Below are positions 35,626 to 43,744 of a stretch of 64,000 bases of DNA, piece after piece (the first letter of the stretch is position 1; every line of letters begins with the position of its first letter). The stretch covers positions 45,556 to 109,555 of the forward strand of contig JAGKWR010000005.1 of assembly GCA_021151765.1 (NCBI GenBank), written 5' to 3'. The DNA comes from Alphaproteobacteria bacterium (GTDB lineage: Bacteria; Pseudomonadota; Alphaproteobacteria; Rickettsiales; UBA1997). The translations under genes were made by a program, and so were the position numbers. Under the pieces are notes generated by a model that was not told the origin of the DNA, did no database searches, and saw only the letters and a list, made by a program, of their open reading frames with translations.

Positions 35626-36336
35626 ATGCTGCTTTACAAACATTTCAAAGAAGAAAAATACCTAAGAAATTGGCTTAAAGGAGACTTTACCTTTACAAAG
35701 CTTACCGTTTTTCAACAAAAGAAAAAAGAAGAAGATCATTTTATTGATCATCACGAAGGTTCAATAATAGTACCAGTGAGAAATGAAAAACTTATTTTTC
35801 ATAATTTTCATAATTTTGATCTTTTTAGTGTTTCTGATAAAAGAATTTACAAACCAATTCCAGAAGAAAAGGCTAAATTTGTTCTAATTTCTTCATTCAC
35901 CACAGAGACAAATGAAAAATTGAGAAAAGAATTTGGACAGTATGTTTTAAAGTTCGATTTTAATAAAGATTTACAGGAGTTATTCTCAAATGCTGGAATT
36001 CTGTTTCGTAAAGTGTCTTATGATGATAACATTAAAATGTTTTCTAATATTTCAACTTCTCCGATACTTCAAACAATTGAATCTTCATACGAAACGCTAT
36101 TGCTAGAAAATAGGAACTTACGCAATTCAGTGCTTTTTAACAAAAGGCCCAGATACCTTGATCAAAAAGAATTTAGGTTTGTTATTATTCTAAATAGAGA
36201 TCTTGTAAAAAAAGTTTGTGATGACTTCTTTAAAGCATTATCCGGCAATAATGAAAACTATTTTCCACTTACTATACGAAGTGATAAAATCCAATCCATC
36301 AAACCTTTTTTAAACATTTGGTTAGATGCTGATTAG
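35626..36336 (+). CDS. Cargo-like hypothetical protein next to ParB-methyltransferase
   Basis: 236 residues, soluble, not recognised. It begins LLYKHFKEEKYLRNWLKGDF with a conserved-looking HHEGSIIVP segment and ends EFRFVIIL...RSDKIQSI. The layout (short N-terminal WLKGDF, an xxEG loop, an EFRF strand) resembles uncharacterised proteins found near mobile-element cargo. It converges on the 59-residue gene with a 15-bp overlap. It may be a defence or toxin gene, but that is a guess from position. Confidence 0.5.
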   Translation: MLLYKHFKEEKYLRNWLKGDFTFTKLTVFQQKKKEEDHFIDHHEGSIIVPVRNEKLIFHNFHNFDLFSVSDKRIYKPIPEEKAKFVLISSFTTETNEKLRKEFGQYVLKFDFNKDLQELFSNAGILFRKVSYDDNIKMFSNISTSPILQTIESSYETLLLENRNLRNSVLFNKRPRYLDQKEFRFVIILNRDLVKKVCDDFFKALSGNNENYFPLTIRSDKIQSIKPFLNIWLDAD

Positions 36337-36501
36337 CTTCTCAACTGCAGTGAGAAGCATTAAGGCAAAGTCTTTTTCCCGACATTCGTTTTTGAAGGCA
36401 TCAGCTTTTCTTTTTGCAATTTCCAAGGCGGCTTTTCCGTGTTTTTCCACTAGTTCTTTTGCTCTGTTTTTTATCTCTTCGCTATTCAGATTTTCCGTCA
36501 T
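36322..36501 (-). CDS. Small helical phage protein after the methyltransferase
   Basis: 59 residues. It starts with ATG at 36499-36501, inside the end of the methyltransferase gene (20-bp overlap), and ends at TAA 36322-36324. It begins MTENLNSEEIKNRAKELVEK, continues HGKAALEIAKRKADAF and ends LLTAVEKLISI. This is a single charged helical protein of a type often seen in alphaproteobacterial prophages. Translational coupling to the upstream gene is likely. Confidence 0.7.
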   Translation of the reverse strand: MTENLNSEEIKNRAKELVEKHGKAALEIAKRKADAFKNECREKDFALMLLTAVEKLISI

Positions 36502-37756
36502 TTTCTCTTTTTAAAATTTCATTAAAGCTTTCACCAGTTTCTAAAAGGATCGCTTCTTTGTTGGTTAAATTTTGCCATCTCTTTACGATTACGTCGACAT
36601 ATTTTTGATCGAGTTCGATCATACGACATCTACGATTAGTTTGCTCAGATGCTATCAGTGTTGAACCAGAGCCGCCAAAGCAATCTAAAATGATATCGTC
36701 AGTTTTGCTCGAGTTGAGAATTGCATGTTTGCAAAGCTCAACAGGTTTCATAGTTGGGTGAAGATCGTTTTTGTTTGGTTTATTGTGAAACCAGACATCG
36801 CCTTGGTTACGATCTCCGCACCAATAATGATCGTTGTTTTGTTTCCATCCGTAAAGAATTGGTTCGTATTGCCGCTGGTAATCGCTTCCACCGATTGTGA
36901 AATGATTTTTTGCCCAAATGATAAAAGTTGACCATTTGCCGCCGGCGTCAGTAAAGGCTTTTTGCAAGGTGTGAAGCTCGGAAGAGCTCATGCAAACATA
37001 ACACGCACCCTTAGTTATCTCCAAAGCATTTTTACAAAAATCAAAAAGGAACTTTCCAAAATTTTCTCCGAGATTGTCGTTAAGAATTTTTGTGTTATTG
37101 CCTCTGATTTTATCTTTAACACTGCTACCATAATTCACGTTGTATGGTGGATCAGTAAAAAGCATGTCAGCAAGCTCATCACCAAGAAGTATTTGGTAAG
37201 TTTTTTGATCAGTGGAATCGCCGCAGATCAATTTGTGTTTTCCCAAAATCCAAACATCGCCTGACTTTGAGATTGGTTTTTCTTCTAGCTCAGGAATTTC
37301 TTCGGTTTCTTGTTCCTCATTTTTGTCGTAAAGGTTAGCAAAAATCTTTTCTAATTCCTGATCTTCAAAACCAATCAGATCGAGGTTGAAATTTTCATCT
37401 TTGAGATCGGCGAGTTCGCTTGCTAAAATTTCCTCATCCCATCCAGCATTTTCTGCGAGCTTGTTATCGGCGATAATGTAAGCCTTTTTTTGTGTTTCGC
37501 TTAGGTGATCGAGAACAACAACCGGAACTTCTTTTAAGCCCAGTTTTTTTGCCGCCATCAATCTTCCGTGACCAGCAATAATTCCCTTTTCACCATCAAT
37601 CAAAACTGGGTTTGTAAATCCAAATTCGATTATGCTGGCAGCAATTTGTGCAACTTGCGCCTCTGAGTGAAGCCGTGCATTTTTGCTGTAAGGGATCAAT
37701 TCATCGACCGATTTTAGCTCGATGTGATCCGCCATTTTTGGTGCAAAATCATCCAT
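36482..37756 (-). CDS. ParB-like domain fused to adenine/cytosine-N DNA methyltransferase
   Basis: 424 residues. An N-terminal ParB-like domain (VDELIPYSKNARLHSEAQVA, then GIIAGHGRLMAAKKLG) covers ~15-100. The methyltransferase follows with motif IV MLFTDPPYNVNY (~195-206), NQGDVWFHNKPNKNDLHPTM and motif I LDCFGGSGSTLIASE (~355-370). That is the beta-class order. It adds methyl to an amino group of a base (adenine more often than cytosine with DPPY). The target site is unknown. In phages it may protect against host restriction. Three terminator-like hairpins lie just upstream. Confidence 0.9.
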   Translation of the reverse strand: MDDFAPKMADHIELKSVDELIPYSKNARLHSEAQVAQIAASIIEFGFTNPVLIDGEKGIIAGHGRLMAAKKLGLKEVPVVVLDHLSETQKKAYIIADNKLAENAGWDEEILASELADLKDENFNLDLIGFEDQELEKIFANLYDKNEEQETEEIPELEEKPISKSGDVWILGKHKLICGDSTDQKTYQILLGDELADMLFTDPPYNVNYGSSVKDKIRGNNTKILNDNLGENFGKFLFDFCKNALEITKGACYVCMSSSELHTLQKAFTDAGGKWSTFIIWAKNHFTIGGSDYQRQYEPILYGWKQNNDHYWCGDRNQGDVWFHNKPNKNDLHPTMKPVELCKHAILNSSKTDDIILDCFGGSGSTLIASEQTNRRCRMIELDQKYVDVIVKRWQNLTNKEAILLETGESFNEILKRENDGKSE

Positions 37757-37779
37757 GTAATTTTCTTAAAATTTTGTGC

Positions 37780-37817
37780 AAAAAAAATGCGCACCCAAAT
37801 TGCTTCAGGTGCGCACC
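37780..37817 (-). terminator. Intrinsic terminator T3, 24 bp before the methyltransferase start
   Basis: On the minus strand TGCGCACC (37810-37817) and GGTGCGCA (37788-37795) form a perfect 8-bp stem with a 14-nt loop, followed by eight T (37781-37788 region). This is the strongest of three tandem hairpins and lies in the leader of the methyltransferase gene. Confidence 0.7.
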
Positions 37818-37847
37818 TTGCGGATGCTGTTGTTTATTGGCTCTAAC

Positions 37848-37873
37848 TTAAAAATGCGCACCAAGTGCGCACC
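37848..37873 (-). terminator. Intrinsic terminator T2 (shares stem sequence with T3)
   Basis: Minus-strand GCGCAC-TTG-GTGCGC, extended by flanking pairs, is followed by ATTTTTAAG. Its arms are the same TGCGCACC sequence as T3, so T2 and T3 arms could pair in alternative ways. Confidence 0.6.
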
Positions 37874-37892
37874 CTTTTAAAAATTCTGTCGC

Positions 37893-37924
37893 TAAAAATG
37901 TCGCGGGGTTGCGCGTTACCCGCG
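37893..37924 (-). terminator. Intrinsic terminator-like hairpin T1
   Basis: Minus-strand CGCGGG (37924-37919) and CCCGCG (37907-37902) flank an 11-nt loop and are followed by ACATTTTTAG. It is GC-rich in an AT-rich setting and lies 24 bp after the stop of the HNH-like gene. Confidence 0.55.
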
Positions 37925-37948
37925 AAAAAAAGTGCGTCACAGTACCTT

Positions 37949-38986
37949 TTATCTCATGAAAGAGGTTATATTATTCCCAATTTCTTCTTTTTTCCCATCA
38001 CGCTTCTTTTTTACCACACTTTGCAGACTCTTAGCCATAGCACCATAAATTTCTGCTTTTGGCTTTCTTGGCTGAAGATGAACATTAGCCATTTCCTGAA
38101 CAATAAAAACATCCATATCTACAAATTTACCACCACCTTTAGCTTGTTCGTGACCTTTCGGATATGAGCTGTGAGTATGAATTTTGTCGTGATCTCCTTT
38201 TTCACCTCTGGTGTCATTTAGGGCAATAAGGTTAGCTGGATTAAGCGAAGCTACTTCTTCAAACAGACTCTTAAAAGCCTTCTTCCAAACCAAATGATGA
38301 AATGCCACTCCTTTTTCTCCAATATTAGCTCCAGCATTCTTTAAATCTTTTAGAAGTTTTTTAAAATCTTTGTTTTTGTCTGTTCCGGCCAATTCTTTAC
38401 CTTCTGCCATATATTGTATTACAGGCCAAATTTGATCAACATCTTCAAGAAATTCAAAGTCATCTTTAGTAAAAGCCATTTTTTGGAAATCCGTTTTTAT
38501 TATTTCTGCTAGAGCTGTTCTGATGTCTCCCTGTTTTTTATTATAAGTTTCTGAGCTTCCGTGTTCCATATCATTGTTTGAAACTGCTTCTCGGAATGCT
38601 CTGCGAAAATATGGATTATGATGAAGATTAACTGGTAAATAACTTTCTGCTATATCTCTTGCTAACTCCAAGGTCTTTTTCTTGTAATCTTTGTAGTTAT
38701 CATCTTCTCTTTTTGTTTTTAAACTTTCATAAAGAGCCTTCATTTCATTATTTGGTAAAAATACCGATCTAGCAATTGCGGCAATCATTACAGCCTTAAA
38801 TGCTCTTCTAGATTCATCAACCAATTGTCCATAAAGTTTACCAAAGCCTTGTTTTGCTTTTTTTACCGCTTCTTCAGATTCAGAAGAAAGAGTAATATCA
38901 GTGTCATTTACAAAATCTTGTAATATCTGCAAAACTTCATTTGCTGCTTTAGTTTTTTGCGATTGCTGTTTGCTAGGTTTCGACAT
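37949..38986 (-). CDS. Putative HNH-fold nuclease or toxin-like protein
   Basis: 345 residues. The first ~220 are charged and helical and not recognised. Residues ~230-280 read GVAFHHLVWKKAFK, then NPANLIALNDTRG and HDKIHTHSSYPKG. The order HH...N(L)I.L...H...H..Y is that of the His-Me finger (HNH/EndoVII) nuclease domains found at the ends of toxins. It is not a normal structural gene, so it is probably cargo, perhaps a toxin or DNase. No immunity gene is adjacent, which weakens a toxin-immunity reading. Confidence 0.5.
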   Translation of the reverse strand: MSKPSKQQSQKTKAANEVLQILQDFVNDTDITLSSESEEAVKKAKQGFGKLYGQLVDESRRAFKAVMIAAIARSVFLPNNEMKALYESLKTKREDDNYKDYKKKTLELARDIAESYLPVNLHHNPYFRRAFREAVSNNDMEHGSSETYNKKQGDIRTALAEIIKTDFQKMAFTKDDFEFLEDVDQIWPVIQYMAEGKELAGTDKNKDFKKLLKDLKNAGANIGEKGVAFHHLVWKKAFKSLFEEVASLNPANLIALNDTRGEKGDHDKIHTHSSYPKGHEQAKGGGKFVDMDVFIVQEMANVHLQPRKPKAEIYGAMAKSLQSVVKKKRDGKKEEIGNNITSFMR

Positions 38987-39028
38987 AGATTATTATTTGA
39001 GTTGGTCACGTTATCATCTTTGCGTAAA

Positions 39029-39667
39029 TTATAGTAATTTTCTAGCCATCTCTAAATTTTCTTCAAACTTTATATCAAAATTTTCTCTCACCGTTTTTGT
39101 GGTTACTTCAATCATATCCAATCTCTTTTCGATCTCGGCTCTCTTACGCAAGAAGTAGAGAATTTTAAGTTCCTTACCTTTGCGCTGCGCGATAGCTTCT
39201 GAACCTGATTTTGTTTTAATTTTAAATGCGTCTCCCGCGAGATAAGATGACGGACTGTTTGCATCGCTACGCTTCTTTACTTGATTGATAGCTTGATAAG
39301 CTGGAATTGCTAAACGTCCGTCTTTTGCTTTTTTGATGCCACCTGTTTGTTGCAATGCTGCAAAGGCAGCCATCGTGTAAACCTCGGCGGTTAATTTTGT
39401 TTTTGTTGCTGGCTTGATTCGAATTGAACTTTCAAATCCACCCGATTTTTTTCTGATAAAGAATTTTTCTTTGATGCTTTTTCTAACTTCTGCCTGACTT
39501 TGCTGTGCGATTTGTGTTAGTGTTTTTGCTACAGCAAATGGAATTTCTTTTGTGGCGATTTGTCTTAAATTTTCTGTCGCTCTATCTTCGAGCTTGATGC
39601 TGATTATTGCCACTTTTTTTGGACACATTTTTAGAACATGACAAAAAGTTAAGCCTAACAGGCGCAA
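39029..39667 (-). CDS. Phage protein, gp10/minor tail-like
   Basis: 212 residues as listed. IATKEIPFAVAKTLTQIAQQ, SQAEVRKSIKEKFFIRKKSG and YTMAAFAALQQTGGIKKAKD resemble proteins annotated as phage virion or morphogenesis in alphaproteobacterial prophages. The helical end ENLEMARKLL is typical. The first ~22 residues may not be translated, since a later start within IISIKLEDRATE is plausible. It sits away from the head genes, so its role is uncertain. Confidence 0.6.
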   Translation of the reverse strand: MRLLGLTFCHVLKMCPKKVAIISIKLEDRATENLRQIATKEIPFAVAKTLTQIAQQSQAEVRKSIKEKFFIRKKSGGFESSIRIKPATKTKLTAEVYTMAAFAALQQTGGIKKAKDGRLAIPAYQAINQVKKRSDANSPSSYLAGDAFKIKTKSGSEAIAQRKGKELKILYFLRKRAEIEKRLDMIEVTTKTVRENFDIKFEENLEMARKLL

Positions 39668-39709
39668 AGTGTAAAGTGCTTTTTCGAAATGTCCTCACAA
39701 AGGTAAGTC

Positions 39710-40093
39710 TTAGTAATTGTTAGTAATAAATTTTATCGCGTTTTTGTATTTTTTGTTCGCAGTTACTCGAGAAAATCCGAAAGTTTTTTTGATAATTTCC
39801 CAAGGAATATTGCTCGCTCTCATCCACACAATTTTTCTCTCAACTGCATCCTCAAGCAGATTTAGCCAGCTTACAGCTTTTTCCATTCGCGAAATTGCAT
39901 CAGGAGTTGCGCGCCAAACTTTGCTTTTTTGATCCATTCTTGCGATCTCTCTTTCGGTGTAAATTATCTCAGGCCATGCATTGAAGTAGCCTTGAATTCT
40001 AACTGCTGGCAGCTTTTTTAAAGTTCTTACTGCCTCTTTGAAAATTGCGATGATTTGTTCTTCGCTGAATCTTGTGTTTTCTGTGTTTTCCAT
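39710..40093 (-). CDS. DUF6362-family protein (HTH-like)
   Basis: 127 residues. AVRTLKKLPAVRIQGYFNAW, ATPDAISRMEKAVSWLNLLE and the C-terminal RASNIPWEIIKKTFGFSRVT give the DUF6362 pattern with a final HTH. These proteins stand before late or packaging genes in alphaproteobacterial prophages and could be late-gene activators, as RinA-type proteins are. That role is inferred from position. Confidence 0.7.
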   Translation of the reverse strand: MENTENTRFSEEQIIAIFKEAVRTLKKLPAVRIQGYFNAWPEIIYTEREIARMDQKSKVWRATPDAISRMEKAVSWLNLLEDAVERKIVWMRASNIPWEIIKKTFGFSRVTANKKYKNAIKFITNNY

Positions 40094-40163
40094 TTTATCT
40101 CTCGGTTTTGATTGTTTTTTATCGTTCTAAAATCCGAAGAGAAAACCAAAGCTGGTTACCTCC

Positions 40164-40204
40164 CCATATATACTTGGAGGGTTATTACCCTCCATAGTAT
40201 ATGG
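40164..40204. repeat. 41-bp near-perfect palindrome
   Basis: CCATATATACTTGGAGGGT and ACCCTCCATAGTATATGG pair with one bulge and one mismatch around a 4-nt loop. This is a very stable stem in AT-rich DNA. No T-run follows on either strand, so an operator, origin element or mRNA-end structure is more likely than an intrinsic terminator. Confidence 0.65.
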
Positions 40205-40301
40205 AGGGGGTGGAGTTACTATTCTTAGAAAAAGCCAACGAAGATAGTCTGGTAAAGGGACGACAGACTCCAAAATTTGAAAATTGTTGTTGAACAGTTT
40301 T

Positions 40302-40497
40302 GGATTCTTGGATTCTTGCGAAAACCCTTGTCTTTGAAGCGATTGCAGAGTTTTTGCTCTTCTTCCTTTTTTTGATTTTGGATTCTTGCGGATTCTTAGC
40401 TTGGATTCTTGGCAATCCTTCTGTGAGTAAGGTTTGCAGGTTAGAATCCAAAATTTTGGATTCTTGGGTTGGATTCTTGGATTCTTGCGGATTCTTG
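40302..40497 (+). repeat. GGATTCTT iteron-like array, nine direct copies
   Basis: GGATTCTT begins at 40302, 40310, 40380, 40390, 40403, 40458, 40471, 40479 and 40489, mostly followed by G and then C or G. One inverted copy gives the perfect 22-bp palindrome at 40443-40464. Spacing within clusters is 8-13 bp. Direct repeats next to a primase-helicase gene are typical of a replication origin, but no binding protein is known here. Confidence 0.6.
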
Positions 40498-40503
40498 AAT
40501 TTT

Positions 40504-42618
40504 TCATGACTGAACCTCGTCATCGTGAAGAATCCACACAGCAGAATTTTCAACAGGAAGAACAGCACCGGTGCTTGGACATTTGAAGTGAGTTGGCAAT
40601 ACTGGCACCAAATTATCGTTCTGATTCCTAAACATCATTTCTTGGACGCAAAGAACACCGTATTTTGACTTAACTTTTTGCAGCGAGAATTCCGAGAGGT
40701 TACGATTGAATTTGATATAGCCCTTAGTGGCTAAAACAGCGACTCTATCATCAATTGTTGTTTTGCAGCCGAGTCCTGCTTTGTTTTCAAATTTTTCAGC
40801 GAATTGATTTCCAACGTAAACTTTTCCCTTAAGTGCTTCGTCATAAATTATCTGCAAAATAACATCCGCTTTGCGATTTCTTTCGGCATCTAGTTTCTGA
40901 CCATAATCTTGTTGAATTAATCTTTCTGAGAACGGATTTATTTCCATCCATTTGCCATCAACTTTTTCGACAATTTTTCTGGGAATTGCACTGCCATTTC
41001 TAAGTTCGAAATAAAGATGAATTTTAGAATCCATCTCGTCGGGACGATGCAAAATCAAACCTGTGGTGTAAAAACTTCGCAAACTTCCGGCACCAGAAAA
41101 TGCTTGGAATGGATCTTCTTCTAAATCCTTCTTTTTGATTTTTTTTGTGTGGTGACAAAGAATAACTCCCATATCGGGATTGAGCATTGATCGCAATTTT
41201 TCCACTCTGTTTTGCAGGAAAAATAACATCGCATTATTGTCGTTTTCTGATCCATCATCTCCGCCATCAAAAATGTTACGGATTGGATCAATGCAAATGA
41301 TATCAGGAGGTTGATCGGGGAAATAATGTTTGATTGTGCGATAAGCTGCTTCAACACCTTGATCGTTTAAGATCATCTGAACTCGTGAGGTGACGATTAG
41401 ATTTTGAGAAGATTTAAAAACAGTTTCTTCGCTGATTTTTAATTTCTTGATACGCTCACGAATATAGTGGTAACCGATCTCTGCTTGAAGATAAAAAATC
41501 TTAAGTGGCTTTGGCGGTTTCAATCCTAAAAAATTTTCACCGGCAGCAAGGTGGATTAAAAAGTTGATAAGAAAATCACTTTTTCCGACTTTTGGCGCTC
41601 CACCAATCAACATCATTCCAGCTGGAGTCAAAAGCCTTGGAGTTATCAAATCGTCCGGCATTGGGCTGTTGTCAGAGAGAAAGTCGCTGATCGAATAGCT
41701 TGGTAATTTTGCATCTACTCCTTTCGCAGCTTCGAGAAAATGATGGATGTTAAAGTTTTCTTTTACTGCATCAGCGGCATCCCATTTTTCTGGTTTTTCT
41801 TTTGTGGGATTTGCGATTGATACAAAGGAAGTAATTTTAACCAAATGCTGTGCAACTTTTTGTGCGTAGTCTTTTCCAGCTTCATCATTGTCTGGCCAAA
41901 TTATTACTTCTTTACCAACTAGAGGCGACCAATCAGTTTTATTGATCGGTGCATTCGCGCCAAACATTGCAGTTGTTGCGGTGAGTCCGTAAGCAATTAA
42001 AGCATCAGCAGATTTTTCACCTTCGACAAGAATGATTTTTTTAGCAGCGGTAATTGCTGGAAGATTGTAAAGTGGTCGTGGATCAGGTGATTTAGCTTTG
42101 CGGTTTTTTACATCCCAAACACGAAACTCTTTTCCATCTTCATTGTCGTAGCGATAAACACATGCAATCAGCTTGTTGTTTTTGTCGAAATAATCCCATT
42201 TCGCAGTTGGCTTGCCAAGATCGTCAGTAAAGTTTCTCTGAATATTTTTTTGCGGAATTTCGTAAGCGACAGAATGTCCAAGCCATTCACTGATCTCGGT
42301 GAGAATTTTATTAAAATCTGATTTGTGATAATTTCTAACTTCTTCCCAAAGAGTAAAAATATCGCCGCCTTTATTTTCAGCGAAATCGTACCATTGACCT
42401 TGTTTTTCTCCAGCGAGTTGAACCGTTAAACTTTTTCCAGATTCGCCTTTGGTGCTGCCAACATAAAAGCAGTTATTTTTGACGTGACCATTGGGCAACA
42501 GATAAGACAAAACATCTTCGATTCTGCCAAGCAAAGCTTGTCTGATCAACTCAACATCAATTTTTACATTTTCTTTTTGCTGATTATCGGCGCTGTTAAA
42601 ATCAAAAAGTTGATTCAT
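40504..42618 (-). CDS. Phage primase-helicase (Toprim plus RepA-like AAA ATPase)
   Basis: 704 residues from the ATG at 42618, which overlaps the upstream stop as ATGA. The longer start at 42663 lies inside the upstream gene. A primase-like N terminus (GQWYDFAENKGGDIFTLWEE) leads to a Toprim domain KIILVEGEKSADALIAYG with IIWPDNDEAGKDYA. The RepA-type helicase then has Walker A GGAPKVGKSD, Walker B PDIICIDPIRNIF and the arginine or sensor segment VILCHHTKK. It primes and unwinds phage DNA. Last gene of the early operon, followed by the iteron-like array. Confidence 0.85.
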   Translation of the reverse strand: MNQLFDFNSADNQQKENVKIDVELIRQALLGRIEDVLSYLLPNGHVKNNCFYVGSTKGESGKSLTVQLAGEKQGQWYDFAENKGGDIFTLWEEVRNYHKSDFNKILTEISEWLGHSVAYEIPQKNIQRNFTDDLGKPTAKWDYFDKNNKLIACVYRYDNEDGKEFRVWDVKNRKAKSPDPRPLYNLPAITAAKKIILVEGEKSADALIAYGLTATTAMFGANAPINKTDWSPLVGKEVIIWPDNDEAGKDYAQKVAQHLVKITSFVSIANPTKEKPEKWDAADAVKENFNIHHFLEAAKGVDAKLPSYSISDFLSDNSPMPDDLITPRLLTPAGMMLIGGAPKVGKSDFLINFLIHLAAGENFLGLKPPKPLKIFYLQAEIGYHYIRERIKKLKISEETVFKSSQNLIVTSRVQMILNDQGVEAAYRTIKHYFPDQPPDIICIDPIRNIFDGGDDGSENDNNAMLFFLQNRVEKLRSMLNPDMGVILCHHTKKIKKKDLEEDPFQAFSGAGSLRSFYTTGLILHRPDEMDSKIHLYFELRNGSAIPRKIVEKVDGKWMEINPFSERLIQQDYGQKLDAERNRKADVILQIIYDEALKGKVYVGNQFAEKFENKAGLGCKTTIDDRVAVLATKGYIKFNRNLSEFSLQKVKSKYGVLCVQEMMFRNQNDNLVPVLPTHFKCPSTGAVLPVENSAVWILHDDEVQS

Positions 42619-43385
42619 ACATTCAGCCTCCAACAACGCTGCTGCCACGGACAAAATTTGCACTCAAAGTGTGTTGAATCGATTGCGATTCTTGGAAGCA
42701 ATTCGTGAGCTTCAGTGGCACATAAAATTTTTACTGCTCTATCGCTGCTTTTTTGTGCGAGCTCTTGATCAAAATTAATTAGCTCAAAATGAATTTCTGC
42801 AGTGTCTTTGTTGATCGCTGTGAAGAGCGCGGGATTTTTAGAAATACCTTCAATCTGGCTTTCCATATACGCCTGATAGATCGCAACTTGCGCCGCATAA
42901 ATTGGTTTTGAGATAGCGAGACCTTTTTTAACAACATCTTTCCACGATTTATCATTGAGTGATTTGCATTCCCATAGCATTGGAAATTTGAAATCGAGAT
43001 CTGTTGGTGCATCAATGATTACACCGTCAATATGTCCTTTAACTTTGCCGCCGGCGACAGCAAATCCGAATTGTTCCTTTGTCCCTTTGGCGTTTTGTTT
43101 TTGCGTGATGAGATTGATGCCAGAAAGCCTTAACCATTTGATCATCAATTCTTCAAAGACATGACCAGCTTGAAAAACTCTGAGAATTTTTCCGCTAAAA
43201 TTCTGATCTTCATCTTTTGGCGTGTCAGTATATTCAAACTGCAAAGCACGATCACAAGATACGCCAAGCCTTGATGCGCCGAGATAGTCACGCGAAGTTT
43301 GTTTTGACTGTTCTGCCGTGAGTCCTTGATCAATCAGCAGGTTTATTTTTTCTGAAAGTTTTGGTCGGTGGTTAAAATCTAGCAC
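42615..43385 (-). CDS. Cas4/RecB-like PD-(D/E)XK exonuclease
   Basis: 256 residues from a GTG start at 43385 with a strong TGGAGGT ribosome site. VKGHIDGVIIDAPT carries the motif II Asp and LWECKSLNDKSW the ExK of the nuclease core. The end FECKFCPWQQRCWRL has three cysteines, as in Cas4-type Fe-S clusters; the fourth Cys would be SCDRAL near residue 40. It probably processes DNA ends for recombination or replication. Confidence 0.75.
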   Translation of the reverse strand: MLDFNHRPKLSEKINLLIDQGLTAEQSKQTSRDYLGASRLGVSCDRALQFEYTDTPKDEDQNFSGKILRVFQAGHVFEELMIKWLRLSGINLITQKQNAKGTKEQFGFAVAGGKVKGHIDGVIIDAPTDLDFKFPMLWECKSLNDKSWKDVVKKGLAISKPIYAAQVAIYQAYMESQIEGISKNPALFTAINKDTAEIHFELINFDQELAQKSSDRAVKILCATEAHELLPRIAIDSTHFECKFCPWQQRCWRLNV

Positions 43386-43744
43386 GTCACCTCCAACAAT
43401 TCTGCTTCAGATGCTTTGCCTTGCATGAAGTCAAAATAAGCGGTGACCGCCACTTCAATTAAACACAAAACTTCTTCTCTTGAGTAAGCTGAAAGTGGAC
43501 GATCCATGCCGATTTCAGCAACATATTCACCAAGTGGTTTTAATGCAGATTCAATCGCGTCTTTTTCATTTTTGGTTAAGTCGATCATATTTTTTTCTTT
43601 GTAAATTTTGCTAAAAATTTTCTGACAATTCACGCCGCAGAAATATCTCATCATCTTGCGATTGGCTAAATAACTGGCGCGCAGCGGTGGTGGAATAAAA
43701 CCAAATCCGTGTGCTTCTCTTTTGCAGATCACGCAAATTTTCAT
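43379..43744 (-). CDS. DUF6511-like small zinc-binding protein
   Basis: 121 residues. An N-terminal CVICKREAHGFGF and YFCGVNCQKIF pair of cysteine knuckles is probably a zinc site. A helical part with SAYSREEVLCLIEVAVTAYF follows. It matches the DUF6511 layout from alphaproteobacterial prophage replication modules. The start overlaps the helicase stop as ATGA, so translation is coupled. Confidence 0.65.
   Translation of the reverse strand: MKICVICKREAHGFGFIPPPLRASYLANRKMMRYFCGVNCQKIFSKIYKEKNMIDLTKNEKDAIESALKPLGEYVAEIGMDRPLSAYSREEVLCLIEVAVTAYFDFMQGKASEAELLEVTC

Larger units (their letters stand above)
40094..40503. other. Non-coding 410-bp region with palindromes and repeats beside the primase gene
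   Basis: No convincing gene. It holds the 41-bp palindrome at 40164-40204 and the GGATTCTT array at 40302-40497. Two overlapping minus-strand frames stay open here only because the 8-bp repeat has no stop in several frames. A replication origin or transcript-control region is plausible. Confidence 0.5.

Noticed and set aside
40127..40568. Two overlapping minus-strand reading frames of ~126 residues
   Set aside because: They consist mostly of translated 8-bp repeats, read in different frames, with no consistent protein repeat or codon pattern. One starts as ATGA on the primase stop, so translation cannot be excluded.
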